NCBI GenBank assembly: GCA_037013685.1
Contig: CM072884.1
Coordinates: 8,122,001 to 8,186,000 of the forward strand
DNA from: Acridotheres tristis
Taxonomy: Eukaryota > Chordata > Aves > Passeriformes > Sturnidae
Length of the DNA stretch: 64,000 nucleotides
Reading direction: 5' to 3'
Position numbers and translations under genes: made by a program. This document shows positions 42,765-52,326 of the stretch, one piece after another. Position 1 is the stretch's first letter; every line of letters begins with the position of its first letter. The notes under the pieces were generated by a model, which saw only the letters and a list, made by a program, of their open reading frames with translations, searched no databases and was not told where the DNA came from.

Positions 42765-45700
42765 GGCTACTGTTCCAGCAAATATTCCTGTAATACCAAT
42801 CCAGGTAACACCAAAACTGAAAAGTGCTATGACTTTCCTGTTAGAAGGTGCCCCTTAGAGACAGGATTGTGTAGTAGGACTTTGGGATGAATTTTTCTGC
42901 TTCAACAAGATTGGCACTTTCCCAGCCCAAAGCCCCAGGCAACAGTGTTTTTTTTTAGATGCAGAGATTCTTTGTATATCTCCAGGGGCTGAAATCAGGT
43001 TGTTTCCTCCCTCATCGTCTTTTAAATATGCAAGCAACTAATTGGTCATTTTTCTCTACTTGTGAGTTTCCTGCATTTTCATAAATTTGTTGGCACAGAA
43101 TCTCTTTGCAGGCAAGAGGATAAATGCATTTAATTATATTGATTTTACTTGTCTAGAGATGTACTCTAAAACATTCCTTTTCCCTGGCTTTAACCCCTTC
43201 TGTCTCTTCAGTAACATGTTTTGAATGTAGAGACATGCTTGCATGACTCCATTTTAATTTGGAGAGCTAGAAGATGATTGACTTTAAGAATAAAATGTGT
43301 CTAAGGCTTATGCAGAAAACTCCATCGTTTTTCTCCCACAGACTTGCAGCTAAAGTTTAGGACCAGTGGAAATTAAGCTCGTGGTGTTACAGGCACTATT
43401 TGTAGTGCTTTTGCCATGATACAGGACAAGGTAACAAAGTCAGATCCAGGGGCATTTGTGAGAACTACATTCACCAAAACATAAAGGGAGGAATGTGAAG
43501 GAAGTCTCCAAGCTTCTGGAGTGATGTAAGAATGTATGAAATCGAGCATGAGGAACATCTTTATGAGGGAGTTGTTAGTAGTTATGCTCCCATGTGGAAA
43601 AGTGTCTTGTGCTCCTGGTTGCTTCTTCTGCCATGAGACAGAAGAAAAACACACTCTTGATCATATTCTTTCTTGATCTATTGGTTATAAATGTTCTTTG
43701 ATGAGAAACTGGGACACACCTTTTAGACTGGGAGTAATTTCTGTTTCTTTTACTGTCTGGGTGTCTTGATTACAACTTTTAGCAGAATCAGAGCTTTGAC
43801 AGTCATGGCCAAGATTTACTCAGCAGAACACCTGGAAAAGCAGTTGTGGTTGTATATCATTATGACCTTAATCCTCATGTCTCTCCTCAGCTCCAATGCC
43901 ATTTCAGCCAGCAACAATTAACAGGAGAGGAGTATGTGCTGTTATACTAAAGATAATATCAGGTGATTAATACTTGCATGGGCCGTTTTATTCCACCATT
44001 GAAATGTGCTGAACTAACACTTCTGCCAGAAAATTCTTAGTGCTTCATCCCTATATATACCTAATGTGAATTGCTTTTGGCTTCAGTATTAGACCTTTGT
44101 TTGTAGAGGATTCTTAATAATACATACAGAAACGGGCAATTCATATTTCTTTCCTAACCATAGCTTTGGATTCGGTGGTTTGTTTTTCTTCAACTGAAAG
44201 CTGTAGGTAATGCATGATTTAATAAAATTACTTGAGCATTCCCACCTGAGCACTGATCACGATAGAATAATACAAATGATTGATGTTCTCTTACTTTATT
44301 GTAAGCCAAAAAACCTGATCATGGTATCATAAAAAAGGGAATAGCATTTTATAGCAGCAATCAAAGTTGAATGAAAACTAATGAATTCAAGGGGGAAGTT
44401 TTAGTACCTCTTTGAAGGAAAAATTCCAAGTATTTTATGGGATGAATTTATATAGGCTTTAAGGCAGAATTCTTTTATAAAATAGATATGATAGGTTTTG
44501 CTGTCATGTTTATTGCTTATCAAAAACATTCTAATAGCAACAATCATAAAAATGCAGCAGGGTTTACTAAATAAGAAGCTCTGATATTTTGATTAGAATA
44601 ATTAAATATTCCTTTATTTTATAGCTGTGAAATAATATATAAATAGAAGAGCCTATGTATTTTCTGTTGTGGATGGAAAAGAACTCTGCATTTCTTAGTA
44701 ATTTAGTTGTGTATAAAGCTTGCACATGAAGGATGCTAAATGCCTTCTCCTTGGGGTTTTGTTTTATTGTGCAGTGCTCACTTGCATACGTATACCTTAA
44801 AAATTAATCTAGAAGGTAGAGGTTTGTTATTAAGAATATGTGACAAGTTAGAGTTGTGATTTGGTCATGGTCTAAAGCCATGGTCATACAGTCATTTAGT
44901 TTGGCAAAAATGCCAGCAAAAGCAATTCCTTCCTTCCTCCTCCACAGTCATGGCTGCCTACTCTGATTATGACCTTCATGCTCCCTGTAGCATTTGTGAA
45001 GCTAAACCATAGACTGAGTGAAAGCCTTATCCAATAAAAAGGAAATGCCTGGCTGGCTAGGTGTGTGCAGGAATTATAACATCACCTGAACTGAGCAAAC
45101 AGCTTGAGGATGCTCTTTTTTTACAGGGAAAGAGACTTTGACACGTTGAAAACAAAGCCTAGCAATGATGGTACTTTGGGGCAGAGGGAACAGGACAGGC
45201 CACCAAACAGGAGAAACTACTGTTGGAATTTTGATGTTATGGGTAGTTTGTATTTATTTGGATTCTGAGGACAAAATTTTAGACAGAACCTCTAAACCAC
45301 ACTGTTCCCAGGGAGTCAATCCTCTCGCCCTTCCAGAATGGAAGTGGATAGATGCTGGCTGCAGGACATGGCCCACGGACCACCAGTCCTGTCACCACTT
45401 GCCACTTCAGCACAACCAAGACCCTGTTATCCTTGGCAGCCCAGAAACATCCCTCTGTGACATTCAGCACATGAACTCAGGTCAGGCTGGTGGAACATCA
45501 ACAGGTTCTGCTTCCCTTTGTTCTTTGAGTCAGCTGTGAGCCACTGTTGTTAATTTGCTGCTGCCTCAGGGCACTCTGCAGGACCCTCATGCACTTTCTC
45601 TGGCTAACAACTTTAAAATGCTTCTCTCTACTTCAACGCTTTCTTTTTTTGTTCATTTGCTCTCCAAAATTTTGATTTCTAATAATAAATTCAGCAAAAT

Positions 45701-47764
45701 TTTACTGTAATATATGAGAGAGGGCAGTCCCAGGCAGAAACCATCAGGAAAGAAGGAAATACTGCTCATTTATAGTTATGTATGGTTGGCTCCAGGATTT
45801 TGGTGTCGGTTGTTTGATAATTTTCTTTATAATCTCTGTGCATGGATTTTTAGATGTTACTGGTTCAATATATGTATAGATAGATGATTTATTGTTCCAA
45901 GTGGAGAGTCATCATGGTGCAGCACAAAAATTACATGGATTAGAATGTAAACTCAGCAAGGTGACAGTATGCCATCAGATATATGTTGTTTATGTACATA
46001 TACGTTCTTTATATGAATAGTTCCTTGCTTTGTTACTCTCGTAGCTTTAAGCATCTTAATGAGCTGGCATTAGTGAACTGCTACTTAGAGTTAGATCTGC
46101 CATTAAGGAGGAAGTACACAGAAGATGCTTTATGCTCAAGGCATGACATGAAATGGAATTTTAGGTATTTATGGGATGAGGTGGCAAAGCTGTATTTAAA
46201 ATAGATGGTAACAAAAGAAGTATAATTTAACATGCCTAGCGAGAAGATGAGGCAAAAAAGGACAAAATTAAGAAATTATACCAGGAAAATGGATGTGTGA
46301 AATGTAAGAAGGTGGCAGAAGGATTACAAGAGTGGATGAGAGTGTAAAATTGTCCAATTTCCAAGATACTTAGGGGCTTATGTGCCATTGTCAGGGGGAG
46401 AAGCTGTTGTAGATGTTCATGTGTGTAATAATAATCTGCATCTTGAGCTGCTTGAATGCTTACAAAAATAACCCATATACATTTGTAATCCTAAATGGAT
46501 TCAAGGATCTTTGGGTTTCAGACTGTTTTATGCTTTTGGAATTTTTATCCATTGTGACGAAACCTAAACGGAGATAAAACTAAAACCTGCATTTTAGAAT
46601 GGGCTGAAAAGGAATGGTTGATACAATGTAATGGAGCTTGAGAATAAATGAATCAAAATGAGAACCAAGAGCTTAAGTGAGCATTTAGCCGTGCAGGCAA
46701 AAATGAAGAAAATTATCTTTAATGTGTAGGAGATGCTCCAGTAAGATTTATTTATGATCTGGATTAGGAAGGCTAGGGAAAGGCGAAACAAAAATGACAT
46801 TTTTACTACAGGCTTGAGTGGCGGGGGATGCTGGTGATGCAGTGCTTCGGTGGGAAGACAAAGAGGTCAATTTTGGTCGTGTTAAACTGATGGCATGCCA
46901 GCTAGGTGAGGTATCAGTGAGACAGCTGGGCTAGGAGATTAGATACAGCAAAGGTCAGGAGTGGAGAGGTTAATCTGGGATTTGCCAATACAGCTGCTTG
47001 TGTATTCTGTTTAGTAAATACTCTTATTACAACTGTATCAGAATCACAAATAACCCACCAAGAAACCCTCAAAAGCCATTGACAGTGACAAGATATTTTT
47101 AATAAAGTGAGCATTTACTGCAGGTTTCATGACTCAAGGCTGGATCTGCTACCCGAAGTTGTTATTGCATCTTCTATTGCTTACAACACAGGGTTTGATG
47201 CATGTTTGAAGGGAGACAGTGATCCACTAAAATAAATTACCAGAATGTTTGCCTAACAGATCAGATTGACCTTCATATATGGAATTTAGTGGTTTAGGCT
47301 CACAGTTAGACTGCCAGGTTGCACTAAATGAAAGTAAAAATATAATGTCATTCCTGCACTGTTTTTCTACTTCCTTCCTTCTGATGTTGTATTCTGAGTC
47401 TTCCATATCACACTGAGCATTCAGTTCAGTTTATTTCATTTCCCCATTCAGAGAAGATGTATGTTTTTCTATATGATATTTTCTATTTTATGGAAAACTG
47501 AAACAGAAACTTTGCCAACCAAGTACACAGTAAATAAACTGCTTAAAGAATGTGATGTAGTTGGCTTAATTTATATGTAAATGTGAGTAATGCTATTTCA
47601 GATTAATGCAGCAAATTGCTAAATAGGAGTCTCATAAATATTGGCTTTTGGAGATTAGAGTCTGAATATGTAGAAAGGAAAAAATTTTTGAAGGGAAATT
47701 TGATTTTTTTTCTCAATGACATTTGAGAAACATGTTCTATTTGAGGGTTTGTTTGGTTTTTTTT

Positions 47765-47782
47765 GTTGTTGTTGTTGTTGTT
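47765..47782 (+). repeat. (GTT)6 microsatellite
   Basis: Six perfect GTT units within a longer T-rich tract (about 47752-47805). Confidence 0.9.
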
Positions 47783-49204
47783 TTTTGGGTGTTTTTTTGT
47801 CTTTTTTACCAAAAGAGTGTTGATTTTCAAATTACTTTTCAGGAGCTTTGGATTTTCTTATTTTTCACTTTAATCAAACCTACTGTCATTTCTATTCATG
47901 CACTATATTTTTATTTATCTTAGCTTTCTTTGCTTGCAGTAGTAGAGCAGCATCTATTGCTGTGAAGAATGTCAACAACTTATCAGGCATGAATTATTGT
48001 GTTTATTGTGTTTTATTTGTGAGAATATCTTTTAAGGTGTTTTTTTCTGAAGGAGAGAAGAAGAGAGTTATTTTTTGTAGGTATTAATGAGGGCAAAATT
48101 GTTTCCCGGTGTACTGGAGATGTTTTCTCCCAAAGCACACATTAAGGTGTCCCATTGTGAATCTTTGTTGGTCCACTGGCAAGCATAAGTGCACTTTAGC
48201 ATGCTCTTTCTACCTGGCTTTAATTTAACTTTTATTTCATCAAAGGCAATCTTGACAAGAACTTTAAATGCCAGGAGAGTTAGTATTCATTTTATGAAAA
48301 TGAGATTTTGATTTGTCATCTGCTGGCACTTCAGGTCATGGCTCTTGAGCTATTTGAGTACTCTGAATAAGCTGAGTTTTTGTGAAACTGGGAGATATTT
48401 GAGGAACTGAGAAACAGTTTTTCATGACAACATTGCCTCAGCTGAGAGGAAAAAACTTGAAGTTGGTTCTGAGGGGGAGAAACTGTTTATAAATAAAAGA
48501 GATAAACTGTTGTTCTAAGACCAGGATAGCTGTAGATTTCATGCTTAGGAGCAGATCATCCCATGGAAATTGTCAGTAAAAGCTCAGCCAGCAAAGTTTG
48601 ACCCAGAATTGTGATGCTGCTACCTGTGACAAAGACACAAGTACGGAGACAGGATGACATAAAAAAATGAGAAGAGTACCAGGGAATAGTGAAAATACTT
48701 TTTCAGGTAGGAAAATTCTTGAATTGCTTTATGGTTAAAAGAAGCTTTATGGGTATGAATTTATTCATATGATCATATACTGTTAGAGTTTTCAATTTAT
48801 TGCTTACTGTGCAAGATACAGTTTTTTCTGTAACCACATGCAAGGGTGCTATTGCATACTAATTTCTCTGAGAAAATATTAACTTCACTTTTTTCTAATG
48901 ACAAAATTTAGGAAGACTTTGTACTCTATAAAATGTGCTTTTTGTGGCATTCAACACATTTGCTTTTTGTCTGTCAATACATACTGAAGGTCTCCAAGGT
49001 AGGCTGAGAACAAATTAAGCATCCATTTATCAGGAGATGAGTGGAAATAAATGGTTGTGATACAGGTAGGCACAGATGAGAGCAAGGATTTACAATAAAT
49101 AAATAGACCTTTCACTAACAGGAAAGTAACTGGAGAGGGGTAGCTCTGAATCAGTTTAATGTGTGCTAGGGATGTGAGATGCGACTTTGAGGCATGTTAT
49201 GAAT

Positions 49205-49209
49205 CTCTT
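49205..49209. repeat. Target-site duplication, left (full LTR element)
   Basis: CTCTT lies immediately before the 5' LTR and is repeated exactly at 52322-52326. Confidence 0.9.
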
Positions 49210-49300
49210 TGTGATAGGTTGACTTGGGAGGAAGAAACTCAGAAGTTCTTCCTGGGAGAGAGTTTCCTTTGTGGGGGGGGTTTTGGGATACTTGTAACAG

Positions 49301-49305
49301 CCAAT
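49301..49305 (+). promoter_or_regulatory. CCAAT box in U3
   Basis: CCAATCAGAG context, 34 bp before the TATA box. The same site occurs at 51028-51032 in the 3' LTR. This is the classic NF-Y site layout of retroviral promoters. Confidence 0.7.
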
Positions 49306-49338
49306 CAGAGAAAGTCTGTTCGCTCCGTGCACACACAT

Positions 49339-49346
49339 TATAAAAA
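49339..49346 (+). promoter_or_regulatory. TATA box of the 5' LTR
   Basis: TATAAAAA, only 130 bp into the LTR, predicts a start about 25-30 bp downstream (near 49365-49375). The equivalent in the 3' LTR is 51066-51073. Confidence 0.75.
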
Positions 49347-49391
49347 GGGTAATCCCGGAAGACGAGTCTCTTTGTCTTTCCGGCGGCTGGG

Positions 49392-49400
49392 CAGGTAACA
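49392..49400 (+). other. Splice-donor-like site in R
   Basis: CAG|GTAACA, with the exon end at 49394 and GT at 49395-49396, is close to the vertebrate 5' splice consensus. It lies about 25 nt after the predicted transcription start. The same site is in the 3' LTR. A donor this near the cap would make almost the whole R region removable as an intron if an acceptor downstream is used. Confidence 0.4.
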
Positions 49401-49405
49401 ACGAC

Positions 49406-49447
49406 CCGAGTCTCCCTCTTCCCCATGCGGGGGAGGGGGAGACTCGG
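49406..49447 (+). repeat. Long hairpin in the transcribed leader (19-bp stem, 4-nt loop)
   Basis: Arms 49406-49424 and 49429-49447 pair around the loop ATGC. All positions are Watson-Crick except two G-U pairs in RNA, and the stem is very GC-rich. The same structure is at 51133-51174 in the 3' LTR. It lies 11 nt after the donor-like site. Possible roles include a packaging or dimerisation element, control of splicing, or blocking of scanning ribosomes; none can be told apart here. Confidence 0.8.
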
Positions 49448-49486
49448 AGGCCGCTTGGGCCCCGTTTGCCAACGAGGGGGGACCCG

Positions 49487-49726
49487 ATGGCTGAGGGGAG
49501 GAAAAGTTGTGCGATAAAACTTTCACGGATTCCTTTTCTACTGGCCTGTGGCTCTGGCGTGGGGGGATGCTGGCTTTTTATGCTGCCGGTCCCGGGCCGG
49601 GACCAGGCCTGCCCAGGTGGCCATGAGCCACGCGGGCCGCAGCCCGGCCCCGCAGGGGCTGAGTGGCGCTACTGCCGCCCGCCCCCCCCCCAGCACGGCC
49701 GAGCCTGGCCCAACTTTTGTAGTTGA
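49487..49726 (+). CDS. Small open frame in LTR (79 codons), uncertain
   Basis: The frame starts at ATGG (G at +4, but no purine at -3) and ends at 49726. The same frame is intact in the 3' LTR (51214-51453), with one Gly/Ser difference caused by the single LTR substitution. The predicted peptide is basic at its N terminus, has a hydrophobic, glycine/cysteine-containing stretch at about residues 14-33, and then a proline/arginine-rich tail. I recognise no family. It falls in the CpG-rich block, where stop codons are rare, so it may be accidental. Near identity of the two LTRs means that its intactness in both says nothing about selection. Confidence 0.15.
   Translation: MAEGRKSCAIKLSRIPFLLACGSGVGGCWLFMLPVPGRDQACPGGHEPRGPQPGPAGAEWRYCRPPPPQHGRAWPNFCS
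49588..49604 (+). repeat. Short GC hairpin in R
   Basis: GGTCCC-GGGCC-GGGACC is a 6-bp perfect stem with a 5-nt loop. The copy in the 3' LTR is at 51315-51331. Confidence 0.6.
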
Positions 49727-50063
49727 GTTAAACTTTAACTCTTTAGTGTTCAGATAAGATTTGCAAAGCCTCCAGCCTTCCCTTTAAATATGAAAGGGAA
49801 TAAGGAAAGTTCTGAAGTCAGTGATGCAAGAGCTGAGTATTTTTAAGATGGAAGGAGAGTGAGAAGATGCTAAAATGGCTGAAAATCTTTTTGGGAAATT
49901 GTAGGAATGAACTAATGTACTGAATATTCCTTTAAACCATGGAAAGAGACATGGGGGGATGGAAATGTTCCTTTTTAGAAGATAATTTGATTAAAGAACA
50001 CCTGTGTTGGGAATTTGAATTTCTGCCCTGAGAAACGAAGGGGATTGCAGTTTTTTTCTGAAG

Positions 50064-50354
50064 ATGAAGCCTGAGCAGAGGAAAAGGAGACAAATAAAAA
50101 TTGTTGCTGTTGGACATTTTCAATCCTTAAAAGTAATACCCCAGGAAATAGACATGACCCATATCTACAACTTTGGGACAGCTGTAGAGATTGGGAGGAA
50201 ATCACGGTTGCAAATTTCCCGGGCGGATGCAATCGTGAAAGGTAAAACTACAAGAAGACTGTTTTTTTTTTCCTTCTTGTGGAACACAACTCCTACAACT
50301 TCAACAAGAGGAAACTTCTTTTCTCCAAAAGTACACAGAAAAGGACTAAATTAG
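50064..50354 (+). CDS. Open frame in LTR (96 codons), exon-like, uncertain
   Basis: ATG at 50064, stop ending at 50354. The equivalent in the 3' LTR is 51790-52080, same length and sequence. The first 59 or so codons read like real coding sequence: a strongly basic N terminus (MKPEQRKRRQ), mixed composition and few homopolymers. They end at AAAG|GTAAAA (GT at 50242-50243), a good splice-donor match. After that point the frame turns low-complexity, with a run of Phe from the T-tract. I recognise no family. It could be a captured host exon, the remnant of a viral accessory frame, or chance. Confidence 0.2.
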   Translation: MKPEQRKRRQIKIVAVGHFQSLKVIPQEIDMTHIYNFGTAVEIGRKSRLQISRADAIVKGKTTRRLFFFSFLWNTTPTTSTRGNFFSPKVHRKGLN

Positions 50355-50477
50355 GCACTGACTGAAGTATTTGTTGTATATTTGTTTTGTTGTTGTGAAG
50401 ACTGGGAGAGGGAGGGACGGAGTGATGTGAAAAATCTTATTCTGAATTTTTTTTTTCCCGTTTTTGTTTGTGTAGTT

Positions 50478-50483
50478 AATAAA
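50478..50483 (+). terminator. Poly(A) signal, 5' LTR
   Basis: AATAAA is followed by a T-rich/GT-containing downstream region. It is preceded directly by a long pyrimidine tract ending GTGTAG (AG at 50474-50475), which also looks like a 3' splice site. An alternative AATAAA lies at 50093-50098 but has a weaker downstream context. Confidence 0.6.
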
Positions 50484-50602
50484 TTTTCTTCTATACCCTT
50501 TCAAAGTTTTGAGCCTGCCTTGCTCTTTAACTCCTGGTTCTGTCTCACAACAAAAAGAAATGGGTTTGTTTAAATTGGCAACTCAAACCCTAGACATTAA
50601 TT

Positions 50603-50620
50603 TGGTGCGTTGGCCGGGAA
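50603..50620 (+). other. Primer-binding site, tRNA-Gly(UCC) type
   Basis: TGGTGCGTTGGCCGGGAA is the reverse complement of TTCCCGGCCAACGCACCA, the 3' end of vertebrate tRNA-Gly(UCC) including CCA as I recall it (18/18). Gly(GCC) would differ at one position (AATGCACCA). It starts 6 nt after the 5' LTR, slightly farther than the usual 0-5 nt. Confidence 0.85.
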
Positions 50621-50926
50621 AGTAAAAATTAAACCATACCTGTCTTTTCAAACGAAGACATTTTTGGTGGAGAATGCGGGCAAAGTAATAAGAAAATTAA
50701 TAAAAGTTGGAGTTGTGAGACTGAATTAATTAAAGGGAGTAGGGGCAAGGCATGTATTAGAGTATAAAGTAAGAATGATAGTAGAAAGTTTATATTATAA
50801 GTATGGTGAAGTATCTAGGGGTGGTGGTTAATAGTAAATTTTTTCCTTTTTTTTTCCCTTCCCTGTTTAATGTAGTTAATTGAATGTAATTTTGATAATA
50901 ATTTTTGAAATGTGTGTTCACGTTGC

Positions 50927-50937
50927 GAGGGGTGGAA
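50927..50937 (+). other. Polypurine tract
   Basis: GAGGGGTGGAA directly abuts the TG of the 3' LTR, where plus-strand DNA synthesis is primed. It is purine-only except for one T. A similar AGGGGTGG occurs at about 50816-50823 but is not adjacent to an LTR. Confidence 0.85.
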
Positions 50938-52321
50938 TGTGATAGGTTGACTTGGGAGGAAGAAACTCAGAAGTTCTTCCTGGGAGAGAGTTTCCTTTGT
51001 GGGGGGGTTTTGGGATACTTGTAACAGCCAATCAGAGAAAGTCTGTTCGCTCCGTGCACACACATTATAAAAAGGGTAATCCCGGAAGACGAGTCTCTTT
51101 GTCTTTCCGGCGGCTGGGCAGGTAACAACGACCCGAGTCTCCCTCTTCCCCATGCGGGGGAGGGGGAGACTCGGAGGCCGCTTGGGCCCCGTTTGCCAAC
51201 GAGGGGGGACCCGATGGCTGAGGGGAGGAAAAGTTGTGCGATAAAACTTTCACGGATTCCTTTTCTACTGGCCTGTGGCTCTGGCGTGGGGGGATGCTGG
51301 CTTTTTATGCTGCCGGTCCCGGGCCGGGACCAGGCCTGCCCAGGTGGCCATGAGCCACGCGGGCCGCAGCCCAGCCCCGCAGGGGCTGAGTGGCGCTACT
51401 GCCGCCCGCCCCCCCCCCAGCACGGCCGAGCCTGGCCCAACTTTTGTAGTTGAGTTAAACTTTAACTCTTTAGTGTTCAGATAAGATTTGCAAAGCCTCC
51501 AGCCTTCCCTTTAAATATGAAAGGGAATAAGGAAAGTTCTGAAGTCAGTGATGCAAGAGCTGAGTATTTTTAAGATGGAAGGAGAGTGAGAAGATGCTAA
51601 AATGGCTGAAAATCTTTTTGGGAAATTGTAGGAATGAACTAATGTACTGAATATTCCTTTAAACCATGGAAAGAGACATGGGGGGATGGAAATGTTCCTT
51701 TTTAGAAGATAATTTGATTAAAGAACACCTGTGTTGGGAATTTGAATTTCTGCCCTGAGAAACGAAGGGGATTGCAGTTTTTTCTGAAGATGAAGCCTGA
51801 GCAGAGGAAAAGGAGACAAATAAAAATTGTTGCTGTTGGACATTTTCAATCCTTAAAAGTAATACCCCAGGAAATAGACATGACCCATATCTACAACTTT
51901 GGGACAGCTGTAGAGATTGGGAGGAAATCACGGTTGCAAATTTCCCGGGCGGATGCAATCGTGAAAGGTAAAACTACAAGAAGACTGTTTTTTTTTTCCT
52001 TCTTGTGGAACACAACTCCTACAACTTCAACAAGAGGAAACTTCTTTTCTCCAAAAGTACACAGAAAAGGACTAAATTAGGCACTGACTGAAGTATTTGT
52101 TGTATATTTGTTTTGTTGTTGTGAAGACTGGGAGAGGGAGGGACGGAGTGATGTGAAAAATCTTATTCTGAATTTTTTTTTCCCGTTTTTGTTTGTGTAG
52201 TTAATAAATTTTCTTCTATACCCTTTCAAAGTTTTGAGCCTGCCTTGCTCTTTAACTCCTGGTTCTGTCTCACAACAAAAAGAAATGGGTTTGTTTAAAT
52301 TGGCAACTCAAACCCTAGACA
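50938..52321 (+). repeat. 3' long terminal repeat (1,384 bp)
   Basis: A near-identical copy of 49210-50596, starting TGTGATAGG and ending CTAGACA. CCAAT is at 51028-51032, TATA at 51066-51073, the hairpin at 51133-51174 and AATAAA at 52203-52208. It is three bases shorter than the 5' LTR because of one-base contractions in a G-run and two T-runs. The only substitution I found is A at 51373, against G in the 5' copy. Confidence 0.93.
52203..52208 (+). terminator. Poly(A) signal, 3' LTR
   Basis: AATAAA, immediately after the pyrimidine tract and TAG at 52198-52200. It would end a full-length transcript that began in the 5' LTR, predicting an RNA of about 2.85 kb. Confidence 0.6.
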
Positions 52322-52326
52322 CTCTT
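52322..52326. repeat. Target-site duplication, right (full LTR element)
   Basis: CTCTT, identical to 49205-49209. Confidence 0.9.

Larger units (their letters stand above)
30328..49204. other. Long AT-rich non-coding stretch, nothing recognised apart from simple repeats
   Basis: No supported gene or named mobile element is present. GC-richer islets at about 37900-38260, 41160-41560 and 45160-45600 may be decayed repeats that I cannot name. The 124-codon frames at 38610-38984 and 45165-45539 have no recognisable domain and are within chance expectation. Confidence 0.5.
49210..50596 (+). repeat. 5' long terminal repeat (1,387 bp)
   Basis: Begins TGTGATAGG and ends CTAGACA, so it has the canonical TG...CA. 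A CCAAT box and TATA box within the first 140 bp place the transcription start near 49370. The best poly(A) signal is at 50478-50483, giving a U3 of about 160 bp, a predicted R of about 1.1 kb and a U5 of about 90-100 bp. From about 49350 to 49735 the sequence is strongly GC- and CpG-rich, and the remainder is AT-rich. CpGs are largely undecayed, fitting youth. It matches 50938-52321 except for G at 49646 (A at 51373) and three one-base run-length differences (G-run from 49273, T-run at about 50051, T-run at about 50447). Confidence 0.93.
50597..50937 (+). other. Internal region of the LTR element (341 bp, non-coding)
   Basis: Everything between the two LTRs. It holds the primer-binding site, AT-rich sequence with no long open frame, a pyrimidine-rich stretch (about 50840-50862) and the polypurine tract. 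There is no retroviral protein motif. It is too short to be an obvious remnant of a standard ERV, so a deletion removed nearly all of the interior, or this is an established minimal form. Confidence 0.9.
49210..52321 (+). mobile_element. Young, gene-less LTR retrotransposon (LTR - 341 bp - LTR)
   Basis: A 3,112-bp element has every cis signal needed for retroviral replication but no coding capacity for it. In order: 5' LTR (49210-50596), 6-nt spacer, 18-nt primer-binding site (50603-50620), about 300 bp of AT-rich non-coding sequence, polypurine tract (50927-50937) and 3' LTR (50938-52321), with a perfect 5-bp CTCTT duplication outside. There is no trace of gag, pro, pol or env, so its enzymes must have come from another element. 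The two LTRs show one substitution and three single-base homopolymer differences, meaning a very recent insertion or recent gene conversion. The large-LTR, tiny-interior layout is that of a non-autonomous element. Without pol it cannot be assigned to an ERV class; a 5-bp duplication is most often reported for ERVL but is not decisive. Confidence 0.92.

Noticed and set aside
45165..45539. 124-codon frame, plus strand
   Set aside because: Lies in a GC-richer islet where stops are fewer. No recognisable protein family.
49166..49426. Antisense frames across the start of each LTR (also 50815-51153)
   Set aside because: They run against the promoter signals and exist in both LTRs only because the LTRs are copies.
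50647..50690. TGGTGGAGAATGCGGGCA (from about 50669) as an alternative primer-binding site
   Set aside because: It matches only the first 8 nt of a tRNA-Ala type site and is about 70 nt from the LTR. The Gly site is complete and adjacent.
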